Shown here: piece by piece, positions 17,194 through 24,470 of the stretch
Layout of the letters: each line of letters opens with the position of its first letter
How positions within the stretch are numbered: the first letter of the stretch is position 1
Assembly (NCBI RefSeq): GCF_947090775.1
Contig: NZ_OX352321.1
Coordinates: forward strand, 62,001-126,000
Length of the DNA stretch: 64,000 nucleotides
Direction of reading: 5' to 3'
Source of the DNA: Pseudarthrobacter sp. MM222
Lineage (GTDB): Bacteria; Actinomycetota; Actinomycetes; Actinomycetales; Micrococcaceae
Made by a program: the position numbers and the translations under genes
The notes under the pieces: generated by a model
Databases searched by the model: none
What the model was told of the DNA's origin: nothing
What the model saw: the letters and a program-made list of their open reading frames with translations, nothing else

Positions 17194-17458
17194 CCGGCCT
17201 TACCGCGGAGAAATGCCGATGGTTGTAGCTATCAATGATCCTGGCCGGGGGTTCCCCGCCGGTTGCCGGTTGCCGCCGGACCCCGGCAGGGCCGTCTTCC
17301 TGCGGGCGGCGAAATGTCTGGCTTCGGAGAGGGAACGCAACGCCACGTGCCTTAAGTTTCATCATGGGTTCCTCCTTCGCGGTTTGTGTTCCTTTCGTCA
17401 GATCACCATGAATGGCCGCGTGCCGAGCGCGTTGCCGAAATCTCCTTGCGGAGCGCTT

Positions 17459-17656
17459 TCAGTGCGGCGGTGTAAATCTCCGAGAACGTCGCGTCTCCTC
17501 TCGGCGGTCCGGAAGCCGGGACTTGATCTCCTGGAGAACCCAGCCATTGCCGTCCGGGTCGCTGAATGAGGCGATTCGGCCGAACGGCCGGCCAGGTATG
17601 CTGCCCTCGGAGCCCACGTTTGTCCCGTCGAGGGCTAAAGTCAAGGACAATCTCAT
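17459..17656 (-). pseudogene. C-terminal remnant of a VOC/glyoxalase-family gene
   Basis: The minus frame contains PGRPFGRIASFSDPDGNGWV and then LQEIKSRLPDR, the well-known C-terminal end of VOC (glyoxalase/bleomycin-resistance-like) proteins, including the FSDPDGNGW signature. Only about 35 residues match; the N-terminal 90 residues expected of the family are not found in any frame upstream. It appears truncated and without function. Confidence 0.55.
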
Positions 17657-17749
17657 CCCGGAAATGCCGGAATGGCGGGGCGTATGCGGCGGGCAGTACC
17701 GCCGTCTGCGGCCCCATACTCATCTGTGCTCCATGGGAGACTTTCTGCC

Positions 17750-18079
17750 ATGGAGCCAATGGACTGTCTGGTCATCTACGTCCCCACGGAGGCTGCCCAC
17801 GCAGTCCGGCAGGCGATTGGCGACGCCGGGGCGGGCGGCTTGGGCAACTACTCGCACTGCTCGTTCAGCCTCGAAGGCGTGGGGCGCTTTACGCCCCTGC
17901 CGGGCGCGAACCCGACGATCGGCGTCGTCAATTCCCCCGAGGAGGTTCCGGAAACCCGGATCGAGGCAATCTACCCGCGCTCCAGGCGCAACGCCGTCGT
18001 CGCTGCCGCACTGTCCGTGCACCCGTACGAGGTGCCGGCGTTCATGACCTTCCCTGTCGATGCCAGCCTCCCGGACTGA
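17750..18079 (+). CDS. Nif3/CutA-like (YqfO-domain) protein
   Basis: The 109-residue protein matches the inserted domain of Nif3-like proteins that is also found alone: CLVIYVPTEAAHAVRQAIGD at the N-terminus, GNYSHCSFSLEGVGRFTPLP in the middle and SVHPYEVPAFMTFPV at the end. The fold is CutA/PII-like and trimeric in relatives; a metal- or ligand-binding role is usually assumed. The ATG at 17750 is chosen because the family sequence starts there and GGGAGA lies 9 bases upstream. Confidence 0.82.
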   Translation: MEPMDCLVIYVPTEAAHAVRQAIGDAGAGGLGNYSHCSFSLEGVGRFTPLPGANPTIGVVNSPEEVPETRIEAIYPRSRRNAVVAAALSVHPYEVPAFMTFPVDASLPD

Positions 18080-18098
18080 TGACTGATGGAGTCGCTCC

Positions 18099-18638
18099 TC
18101 AGGGCGCTGCCGGTGTCATCCGTAGAGCGAGCATCCCGCCTTCGAGGAGCCGCGGTTCGACAATGCGCAGCGTGTGCCGGGTTCCGTCTTCCGGCAGCAT
18201 CTTCTTGCCGCGCCCGAGCACGATGGGCGAAACCAGCAGAACGTACTCGTCGACAAGACCCTCCTTCATGAGCGTCTTGACGAGCGTCGGGCTTCCCCAG
18301 ACGATCACGTTCTCCCGCTCGCGAAGGGCCCGGATCCGGCCGGGTATGTCCTCGGCGACAATCGTGCTGTTGTTCCAGTCCGCGTGCTCCATGGTGGTGG
18401 ACACGACGTACTTTGGCATGGCGTTGAACTTGTCGGCGGTGTAGTTGCCCGATCGCGACGGCCAGGCGGCGGCGAAGCCGTCATAGGTGACCCGGCCGAG
18501 CAGCATCGAGTCCGCCGGGGCCAGGACTTCGTCGTTAAACGCGCCGGTGGCTTCGCTGAAGAACGGGCCTGACCAGAGATGGGGATCCTCGGCGACATTG
18601 TCCAGAGTGGTAAAAGCCGTGACGGTGAGCTTACCCAT
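18099..18638 (-). CDS. Dihydrofolate reductase-family (RibD C-terminal-like) protein
   Basis: The 179-residue protein has the RibD-C/DHFR-like fold: LTVTAFTTLDNVAEDP at the start, MLLGRVTYDGFAAAWPS (about residues 45-61), NVIVWGSPTLVKTLMKEGLV and the C-terminal LLVSPIVLGRGKKML. Such stand-alone proteins bind NADPH, but their physiological substrates are mostly unknown. The ATG has AGGAGA 6 bases upstream. The ppk2 gene starts further upstream in the same direction (its stop lies 25 bases beyond this start on the minus strand), so they may form one transcript. Confidence 0.87.
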   Translation of the reverse strand: MGKLTVTAFTTLDNVAEDPHLWSGPFFSEATGAFNDEVLAPADSMLLGRVTYDGFAAAWPSRSGNYTADKFNAMPKYVVSTTMEHADWNNSTIVAEDIPGRIRALRERENVIVWGSPTLVKTLMKEGLVDEYVLLVSPIVLGRGKKMLPEDGTRHTLRIVEPRLLEGGMLALRMTPAAP

Positions 18639-18662
18639 GAAATCTCCTTCAGGTCGGGGGCG

Positions 18663-19598
18663 CTAGTCGCCGACGGCATCGCGGCCGCGGCGGACGATCA
18701 GAGCGTCCGGCTCGTGGACCACTGACGTGTCCTTGCCCTCGTAGTCGAACTGGTTGAGGAAGAAGCGCATGGCGTTGATCCGCCCCCGCTTCTTATCGTT
18801 GGATTTGATGGTTATCCACGGCGCATGATCGGTGTCCGTGCGCAGGAACGTCTCTTCCTTGGCCTCCGTGTAGTCCTCCCACCGGTCCAAGGAGGCCAAG
18901 TCTATGGGCGAGAGCTTCCAGCGCCGCACCGGGTCGATCTGCCGGATCGCGAAGCGCGTTCGCTGCTCGTGGCGGGTCACCGAGAACCAGAACTTGGTGA
19001 GATGGATCCCGGAGTCCACCAGCATCCTTTCGAAGACCGGCGCCTGCCACATAAACGTGTCGTACTCCTGTTCCGTGCAGAAGCCCATGACCCGCTCCAC
19101 ATTCGCCCGGTTGTACCAGGAGCGGTCGAACATCACGATCTCCCCGGCCGTTGGCAGATGCTGGACGTAGCGCTGGAAATACCACTGGCCCAGTTCACGG
19201 TCGGACGGTTTGTTCAAAGCCACGGCCCGGGCGGAGCGGGGATTCAGGTGCTCGGTGAAGCGCTTAATCGTTCCGCCCTTGCCAGCCGCGTCCCTGCCCT
19301 CGAAAACAATCACGTTCCTGAGCTCCTGATCCTGACCCCAGTACTGGAACTTCAGCAGCTCAACCTGCAGCCGGTATTTCTCCAGCTCGTACTCCTCACG
19401 GGACATCCGCTCGTCGTACGGGTAGTCCTCCCGCCAGGTCTCCACGGCTGATCCGCCGGGATGGATCAGTTCCGGATCCTCGCCCTGGCCCCCGCGCACC
19501 GTGTAGCCCATTTCCACTAGATGGTCGATGGCTTCCCGGAGGTTCTCGCGGAGCCAGCCCTGATCCTCGGGTGTCCATGGCGTGTCCGCCTGCACCAT
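18663..19598 (-). CDS. ppk2: Polyphosphate kinase 2
   Basis: This 311-residue enzyme has the PPK2 P-loop GRDAAGKGGTIKRFTEHL (about residue 100), the lid region NKPSDRELGQWYFQRYVQHL and Walker B-like IVMFDRSWYNRANVE. PPK2 transfers phosphate between polyphosphate and nucleoside (di)phosphates, usually making ATP or GTP at the expense of polyP. The start at 19598 is chosen over an in-frame upstream ATG because GGGAGG lies 7 bases before it. Its position among Usp-type genes fits a stress or energy-reserve role. Confidence 0.92.
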   Translation of the reverse strand: MVQADTPWTPEDQGWLRENLREAIDHLVEMGYTVRGGQGEDPELIHPGGSAVETWREDYPYDERMSREEYELEKYRLQVELLKFQYWGQDQELRNVIVFEGRDAAGKGGTIKRFTEHLNPRSARAVALNKPSDRELGQWYFQRYVQHLPTAGEIVMFDRSWYNRANVERVMGFCTEQEYDTFMWQAPVFERMLVDSGIHLTKFWFSVTRHEQRTRFAIRQIDPVRRWKLSPIDLASLDRWEDYTEAKEETFLRTDTDHAPWITIKSNDKKRGRINAMRFFLNQFDYEGKDTSVVHEPDALIVRRGRDAVGD

Positions 19599-19800
19599 CG
19601 CAGGCCTCCCTTCATCCTCGCCGAACCGCCATCGGCAGCCCAAGGTGCCGGCCGCCGTCGTCGATACTCCACTGAGTAGGATGCGACCAGCCTAAGCCGA
19701 CAGGTGGAGCTCACGATAGGGAGGGGCTGAGGAGTCGACCAATCAGTGGCCGGCTGGCCACGCCGAGAGCGAGTCGGAGAGTATCGTCGCAGATCAGGCC

Positions 19801-19806
19801 TAGAAT
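19801..19806 (+). promoter_or_regulatory. -10 box giving a leaderless transcript for the gene at 19814
   Basis: TAGAAT ends 7 bases before the ATG, so transcription should begin on or next to the start codon. No ribosome-binding site is present. Confidence 0.55.
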
Positions 19807-19813
19807 CAACGGC

Positions 19814-20194
19814 ATGATGCCGGGACGAATGGACGCCGCTGACGGGAAGAACTCCCTCACGGTGAACGCAGGGATACTGGAGAGTGTCTGGCGCCCCGGT
19901 TCCGTTGTGGACGTTGACGACGCCAGGGACGCCATGCGTGCCGTGGAACGTATCACTGGCGGGACGCCGATGCCGATGCTCTCCGAAATGACCGATGTTG
20001 AGTTCAGCGCGGCGGCCAGGTACGTTTTCGCTCAAAGTAAGGATGTGCTGGCCATCGCGGTCCTTGGATCCAGCGCAGTCGACCGGGTGATGGCTGCAGG
20101 CACGAGCCGGCACACGAAATACCCGCACGAGTTTTTTACCTCCAAGGACGCCGCCATCACCTGGCTGACAGAGGTCGCCGGGATCCGCAGTTAG
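19814..20194 (+). CDS. STAS/SEC14-domain protein (DUF7793-like)
   Basis: The 126-residue protein has the alternating beta/alpha pattern of the small STAS/SpoIIAA-like proteins of actinobacteria: VWRPGSVVDVDDARDAMRAV, ARYVFAQSKDVLAIAVLGSS, and a C-terminal KDAAITWLTEVAG helix. Function is unknown; relatives bind hydrophobic ligands or act as anti-sigma antagonists. The start has no ribosome-binding site but a -10 box 7 bases upstream. Its stop codon overlaps that of the convergent Usp gene. Confidence 0.72.
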   Translation: MMPGRMDAADGKNSLTVNAGILESVWRPGSVVDVDDARDAMRAVERITGGTPMPMLSEMTDVEFSAAARYVFAQSKDVLAIAVLGSSAVDRVMAAGTSRHTKYPHEFFTSKDAAITWLTEVAGIRS

Positions 20195-21093
20195 GCAACT
20201 ATGATCGGCTTGTCCTCGGGGAACGCATCTGCAATTTCCTCCCCGACCGGACCAAGGCGGCGGCGGGACATGAGAACGGGCCCCTTGGCATGGTGCAGGA
20301 CGGCGTGGGCTGTGGAGCCGATGGTGCCTCGGATGAGTCCGTCTCCTTTGGTCCCCACCACGGTGATGCGTGCGCCGCGTGCGGCTTCCAGGATGGCTCT
20401 GGGAATGGAGGCGTCGGTCAGCAGCCGTCCCTCAATGCTGATTCCCGGTGCCGTCTCCCGCGCGCTGTGCAGGACTGCCTCGAGTAGTTCCGCACTGTCT
20501 CCGGCCGGGTCTCGAAGCCTCTTGAAACCTGCAGGTGCATGCTGGACGTGGACAACGGTCAGTGCCGCGCCCGTCGAGGACGCCAGAACGCACGCATCCC
20601 GGAGCGCCGTTGGGGAGCCCGAGCTGTCCACCGCGACGACGACGGGCCCCTCAGGGTGCTCGTCAGAACGGATCACGGCGACCGGGCACCTGGCCGTCGC
20701 GGCCATTTCCAGGCTCACGGACCCCACCAGGAGACCCATGAAACCGCCAATACCGCGGCTCCCGACGACGAGCATCGCTTCACCGGCGGAGAGCTGCAGC
20801 AGATGTTCTGCAGCCCACCCATATATAAGGCTGGTTCTGATTTCCAGACCGGGGGCTTCGTCCTGAGCCAGGGCAACGCCCTCGTCCATGGCAATCTCGC
20901 CGGAACGTTCGAGTCCGCTGTTGTCCACCCCTGGGACCGGACCCAGGTCGTGGGTCAACAACGGCCACAGGGAACAGTGCACCAGATGCAGCCCACAGCC
21001 GCTGAGGACGGCCTGTCTCGCGGCCCAGCGGACCGCATGACCGGCCTCCACCGACCCGTCGTAGCCGACGACGACGTTTCTAGACTCCTGCAT
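20191..21093 (-). CDS. Tandem universal stress protein
   Basis: The 300-residue protein has two Usp domains (about residues 6-145 and 155-295). The first carries the ATP-binding pattern GX2GX9GS in VGSRGIGGFMGLLVGS; the second has VGTKGDGLIRGTIGS, one residue shorter. The closest known type is the tandem-domain Usp of actinobacteria (for example Mycobacterium Rv2623, which binds ATP and slows growth). It starts inside the last codons of the upstream Usp gene (14-base overlap), so the two are coupled. A DosR-like box lies upstream of the pair. Confidence 0.9.
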   Translation of the reverse strand: MQESRNVVVGYDGSVEAGHAVRWAARQAVLSGCGLHLVHCSLWPLLTHDLGPVPGVDNSGLERSGEIAMDEGVALAQDEAPGLEIRTSLIYGWAAEHLLQLSAGEAMLVVGSRGIGGFMGLLVGSVSLEMAATARCPVAVIRSDEHPEGPVVVAVDSSGSPTALRDACVLASSTGAALTVVHVQHAPAGFKRLRDPAGDSAELLEAVLHSARETAPGISIEGRLLTDASIPRAILEAARGARITVVGTKGDGLIRGTIGSTAHAVLHHAKGPVLMSRRRLGPVGEEIADAFPEDKPIIVA

Positions 21094-21604
21094 GGTTCTG
21101 CCCTGCCTCTGACGTCCGGGGGACAGCGTGATCCCAATTTGTTTCTGCCGCAGCCGCTAGTGATGGTGGCAGTTCGGTGCCATGTGCGACCAGCACCGAG
21201 CACTTCGCATGTTCGGTAACCGCGGCGCTTACGGCGCCAATGAGCAAGCCTTCGAGTCCGCCGCAGCCGCGGCTCCCAAGGATGAGCAGCTGCGCTTGCC
21301 GGCTTTCGTCGATCAGGACCTTTGGGGCAGGGCCCTGCCTGATGACCAGCTCAAGAGCCGGGGGAGCGGCGGCCCCGAAGGCCTTGGAGACGGCTTCGGA
21401 ACAGACATCCCGGGCGACGCGATCCGGGTTAGCTACGGCGGGAGTTAGGTGGCCCGGGAGAATCTCGAACTCCCACGCGGTAACAGCCCTTATTTCTGCC
21501 TCCAGCAGCGGTGCGAGGGCGCCGGCCCAGCGCAAGGCCAGTATCGACGGGGGACTGCCGTCGACCCCGACGACGATTCTGGGCTTTTTTCCCGGCTGGT
21601 TCAT
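21080..21604 (-). CDS. Single-domain universal stress protein
   Basis: The 174-residue protein begins RIVVGVDGSPPSILALRWAG and ends its Usp fold with ILGSRGCGGLEGLLIGAVSA. The last position of the GX2GX9G(S/T) nucleotide motif is Ala instead of Ser or Thr, so ATP binding may be weakened. About 30 extra C-terminal residues follow. The ATG at 21604 has GGGAGG upstream; the frame is open further but without Usp similarity. It is the first gene of a two-gene stress operon. Confidence 0.88.
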   Translation of the reverse strand: MNQPGKKPRIVVGVDGSPPSILALRWAGALAPLLEAEIRAVTAWEFEILPGHLTPAVANPDRVARDVCSEAVSKAFGAAAPPALELVIRQGPAPKVLIDESRQAQLLILGSRGCGGLEGLLIGAVSAAVTEHAKCSVLVAHGTELPPSLAAAAETNWDHAVPRTSEAGQNHAGV

Positions 21605-21934
21605 AGTCCACACCTCCCACACCTCATTGCAGCGTCCTTGGCTCCTCGCGGCAATTGCCGACAGTGCCCACCCTAGCCCGGGGAGGACACCGGAAACCGA
21701 TGGGGACCAAAGTTTCCTTCGGCACGCGTGCTTTGGAATTGACAGGCAGATTGTCATGTGGCTGGACGGTTCTTCATGCGCCAAAACCCATAGGGTAGGG
21801 GGAGCAGCGGACGAGGGGAACCATGTCCGCCGGTGACAGTCCGTATCTGGACAGCCCGAGCGCATCGCACGCATTACCCGGTCAGCAAAACACCTGATCG
21901 GTCCTTTCGTCGAACCGATGCCTGAAAGGCAGCA
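21605..21934. other. Divergent intergenic region of the Usp operon
   Basis: About 330 bases separate the Usp operon from the small gene at 21935. Apart from the DosR-like box at 21700-21719 I see no gene or hairpin of note. Confidence 0.5.
21700..21719. promoter_or_regulatory. DosR-like box upstream of the Usp operon
   Basis: ATGGGGACCAAAGTTTCCTT matches 14 of 20 positions of the mycobacterial DosR consensus TTSGGGACTWWAGTCCCSAA, including the full GGGAC half. It lies about 96 bases upstream of the Usp start, and Usp genes are classical DosR targets. No DosRS genes are in the window. Confidence 0.4.
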
Positions 21935-22165
21935 GTGGTAGATATGCACATCAAGGAACAATGGAACTTGCTCGACTCGACCACACAACAGTGGCTGATG
22001 GACAACCCGGGGTGCATGGTCCTGCCGCGGACCTTAACGTCGATATTCAATAAGGAAACGAGCGAAAACGCCGAGATCAACTCCCACGGCGAAAGTGTGC
22101 TCACTGCAGAGGACCGGGAATTCATCCGGTCAAAGGCCCGTGAAGCGGCAGCCGCGCGGCCCTGA
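21935..22165 (+). CDS. Small hypothetical protein, WxxLDxTTQxWL family (member 1)
   Basis: This 76-residue protein contains WNLLDSTTQQWLMDNPGCMV followed by LPRTLTSIF and an acidic linker ending LTAEDREFIRSKAREA. The same layout occurs in the 88-residue protein encoded at 22480-22746 on the other strand, so the two are paralogues. GTG at 21935 is preferred because AAAGG lies 6 bases before it; an ATG three codons later is possible. No known family is recognised. Confidence 0.68.
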   Translation: MVDMHIKEQWNLLDSTTQQWLMDNPGCMVLPRTLTSIFNKETSENAEINSHGESVLTAEDREFIRSKAREAAAARP

Positions 22166-22479
22166 CACGTTTCCCCGAACCACGGGTGAGGCCGCTTCAG
22201 AGCCCGTAGGGGTCGCGCCTAGCGCTGGAAGCGGACGGCGTCCGCGGCGACAGGGGCCAAACGTCCCTAGCGCTGACGGGCGAGTGGGCGTACAAGTGGA
22301 TTTACCACGGCGGTTCGCGACGATGCGGTTGAAGCCGGGGTAGGCGGCCCGGGCAGGGCGTTGGAACTTGCCAGGGCCGCCGCCGCGACCGCGCACGCCG
22401 CGCGAACGCGGTCAGGGCACGTTGCACCGGCGGAAGGCCAGGAAACAGGTGTCCCTCAGCGGGCGAGCGTTCCCCTCGA
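22166..22479. other. Gene-free region between the two paralogous small genes
   Basis: The 314 bases between the convergent paralogues contain no credible gene in any frame; no terminator hairpin with a T-run is seen. Confidence 0.5.
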
Positions 22480-22746
22480 TCAGGCGGTGGGTCGAGTCAT
22501 GGAGACCGGGTGGCCCACGGGTGCGGAGTTGGCCATGGAAGTGATGAAGGCAAGGTCCTCCGGGGAGAGGCTGAGTTGATCGTTCCGATCCGTTCCGTCC
22601 AGGGTGTCCGGATCTCCCATGGCCTTACGGATGACCGCGGTCACGCTCCGTGGCAGCACGACGCTTCCCGGATTGGCCCTCAGCCACTCCTGCGTCGTCG
22701 GATCCAGTTTGTCCCACAGCTTCTCGATAGACGTTGTCTCGCTCAC
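22480..22746 (-). CDS. Small hypothetical protein, WxxLDxTTQxWL family (member 2)
   Basis: The 88-residue protein contains WDKLDPTTQEWLRANPGSVV, then LPRSVTAVIRKA and LSPEDLAFITSMA, aligning along its length with the protein at 21935-22165 (shared W, LD, TTQ, WL, NPG, VLPR and a C-terminal SxEDxxFI segment). A strong GGAGG lies 4 bases before the GTG start. The conserved VLPR and NPG suggest a compact helical fold; the function is unknown. Confidence 0.72.
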   Translation of the reverse strand: MSETTSIEKLWDKLDPTTQEWLRANPGSVVLPRSVTAVIRKAMGDPDTLDGTDRNDQLSLSPEDLAFITSMANSAPVGHPVSMTRPTA

Positions 22747-22874
22747 GGTTCCTCCACTGCTGCTCTCGGATTATGTTGCTACGGCAGTTCTGCAACGACG
22801 GATCCCCGGTGTCAGAGTCATCCAGCGCCTTGTATCCATTCTTCCGTGTGGTTGGCGTCCCGCTCAAGGGCATC

Positions 22875-23159
22875 TCAGCACTGGCGGCAGACACCGCGAT
22901 CATAGTCGTAAAGACCGAGGCACTGGTCGCCTTCATGGAGCTTCCATACCGTGCCGCCGTCCGGGCCCGGCATGATTTCCGCCCAGTAATTGGGCTGCGG
23001 CACACCAGCCGTGGGCTGACCCGCGTCAGCCGTACCGCCTAGTCGGCGCATCACCAACATGGCCAGATCCCTGAGATTTGACTGGGCCTCATCGGCAAGC
23101 CGCGCGGCCGCCGCCACCTCCTCCGGCGCGAGGGGCAGGTCATCGTTATTCTCCGGCAT
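22875..23159 (-). CDS. Hypothetical protein with C-terminal WKLHEGD motif
   Basis: This 94-residue protein has an acidic helical N-terminus (EEVAAAARLADEAQSNLRDL) and a Trp/Cys-containing C-terminus (GTVWKLHEGDQCLGLYDYDR, CRQC). Two late cysteines (GVCRQC) could bind metal. GGAGG lies 5 bases before the ATG at 23159, which is preferred over a start five codons upstream. The gene is on the same strand as, and 128 bases upstream of, the paralogue ending at 22480. No family is recognised. Confidence 0.62.
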   Translation of the reverse strand: MPENNDDLPLAPEEVAAAARLADEAQSNLRDLAMLVMRRLGGTADAGQPTAGVPQPNYWAEIMPGPDGGTVWKLHEGDQCLGLYDYDRGVCRQC

Positions 23160-23460
23160 CGGTTCCTCCTGCAATCTGCGACGAAGCAGGGCTTCCAGAA
23201 GTCAGCGCATCTGGAAGCACTGCGGGGCATTCAATCCGCGTTCTCGCCGGCAGGGCCCTCTGGTCCATCCTGATTGCGCCCCGCGACCGTCTCAGATATT
23301 CCCGAAGGGCGGCTGGCTTGTCAAGGGGGCAAGCCTTGGACGCCCCCGACTCTGTTCGGCCCGCCCACCGGTACGCGCCTGGAGGCCAGTGTCTTAAGGT
23401 CCCCGCACCCTGTAACCCCGGGCGCCCTTCAGTTTTCCTTGGGCGCCGGGTGGCGCCGCT
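23160..23460. other. Gene-free region with a terminator-like hairpin
   Basis: About 300 bases without a credible gene lie between the hydrolase stop and the small gene at 23159. The only notable structure is the hairpin at 23417-23450. Confidence 0.5.
23417..23450 (-). terminator. GC-rich hairpin after the hydrolase gene
   Basis: CCCGGGCGCCC and GGGCGCCGGG pair over ten bases around a 13-base loop, 11 bases past the stop of the minus-strand hydrolase. There is no T-run, which is common for actinobacterial terminators. Confidence 0.5.
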
Positions 23461-24459
23461 TCAGGACCGGTCCAGCAGCAGACGCATGGCTTCACCGATC
23501 TGCACTGTCTCCGCCGCTCGGATTCCGGGCCGGCCGGCGACGTGTCCCAGCTCGGACTCAAGCGGCCGCAGCTCCGCGTTGGGCAGCAGGTCCACCTCGG
23601 CGATGCTGTCCGCCGCGGGGAAATACAGGTCGGTAGTGCTCGGCATCACGATGCAGCGTGCCTCGACCTGGCGCAACGCGCCCTCCAGTCCGCCCCGCTC
23701 GGCCGTCCCGACGTCGGCCCGCTGCCAGGTGCCGAGAACGGCAAGCAGGTTGTTGGCGTCCATCTGCTCGTGGTCGGACGCCCAGCCCGACAGCAACGCG
23801 GCCAGGCTCTCATAGCCGAGGTCTCGGTAGGTGCTATTCCGGAAGAACGCCTGCGAGTACGCCCACCCGGCATAGACGGTTCCGAAGGCGCGGAGGCCCT
23901 GCCGCGGCTGGCGGCGGTAACGGCCCGAATCGTAGACCGGGTCGGCTTCAAGCGCTGCCTTCACGCCTTCAAGAAAGACGACGTTGTGCGGCGAGCATTT
24001 CGCTGCACCGGCGATGGGAAGGACGCTTTCCACCATCGCGGGGTACCGGACTGCCCATTCGTACGCCTGCAGTGCCCCCATCGACCAGCCGGCCACCATT
24101 CGGATCCTTCGCACCCCCAGGCCGGTCAGCAGCCGGTGCTGGGCAATTACGTTGTCGGCAACGTCGATGCCAGGGAAGACCGCCCCCCGCACGGTCGGAT
24201 CAGCGTACGAGGGGGAGGTCGAGAGCCCGTTACCGAACATGTTGACGGCCACAACGAACCAGCGGGACGGATCCAGCAGCCGCCCCTCGCCGATCCACGG
24301 CTCGTAGCTGGCGTGGGTGCCGGTGTAATAGGAGGGCAGGAGGATGCAGTTGTCTCCTGCCTCGTTGAGCTTGCCGTAGCTCCGGTAGGCCAGCCGGGCG
24401 GACGGCAGGTCCGAGCCGGAGACCAGCTCGAACCTGCCGAGTTCAAATTCCTGGTGCAT
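23461..24459 (-). CDS. MetX-like alpha/beta-fold hydrolase
   Basis: The 332-residue protein resembles the homoserine O-acetyltransferase (MetX) branch of alpha/beta hydrolases: LAYRSYGKLNEAGDNCILLP at the start, GWSMGALQAYEWAVRYP with the nucleophile Ser about residue 137, a late Asp in STTDLYFPAADS and His in SELGHVAGRPG. The MetX-specific residues needed for homoserine are not obviously kept, and it follows a type III glutamine synthetase by 11 bases, so a hydrolase or acyltransferase acting in nitrogen assimilation is more likely than methionine synthesis. The ATG at 24459 is coupled to the upstream stop. Confidence 0.82.
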   Translation of the reverse strand: MHQEFELGRFELVSGSDLPSARLAYRSYGKLNEAGDNCILLPSYYTGTHASYEPWIGEGRLLDPSRWFVVAVNMFGNGLSTSPSYADPTVRGAVFPGIDVADNVIAQHRLLTGLGVRRIRMVAGWSMGALQAYEWAVRYPAMVESVLPIAGAAKCSPHNVVFLEGVKAALEADPVYDSGRYRRQPRQGLRAFGTVYAGWAYSQAFFRNSTYRDLGYESLAALLSGWASDHEQMDANNLLAVLGTWQRADVGTAERGGLEGALRQVEARCIVMPSTTDLYFPAADSIAEVDLLPNAELRPLESELGHVAGRPGIRAAETVQIGEAMRLLLDRS

Positions 24460-24470
24460 GCAGGACCGGC

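Larger units (their letters stand above)
16973..17749. other. 780-base stretch with only decayed genes
   Basis: Between the dehydrogenase and the gene at 17750 I see no intact gene. The stretch holds a frameshifted small membrane-protein gene (17073-17193) and a VOC-domain remnant (17459-17656). A minus-strand frame starting at 17365 has a strong GAAGGAGG but its later part only mirrors the membrane-protein frame, so I do not call it. The segment looks like a decaying region. Confidence 0.55.

Noticed and set aside
16931..17365. 144-codon minus frame with a strong GAAGGAGG before its ATG
   Set aside because: Its later part is only another frame of the small membrane-protein gene, and the first 60 residues match no family; the ribosome-binding site alone is not enough.
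22130..22396. 88-codon minus frame between the two paralogous small genes
   Set aside because: Arg/Pro-rich, no ribosome-binding site and no recognisable motif; I considered a transposase fragment but found no such signature.
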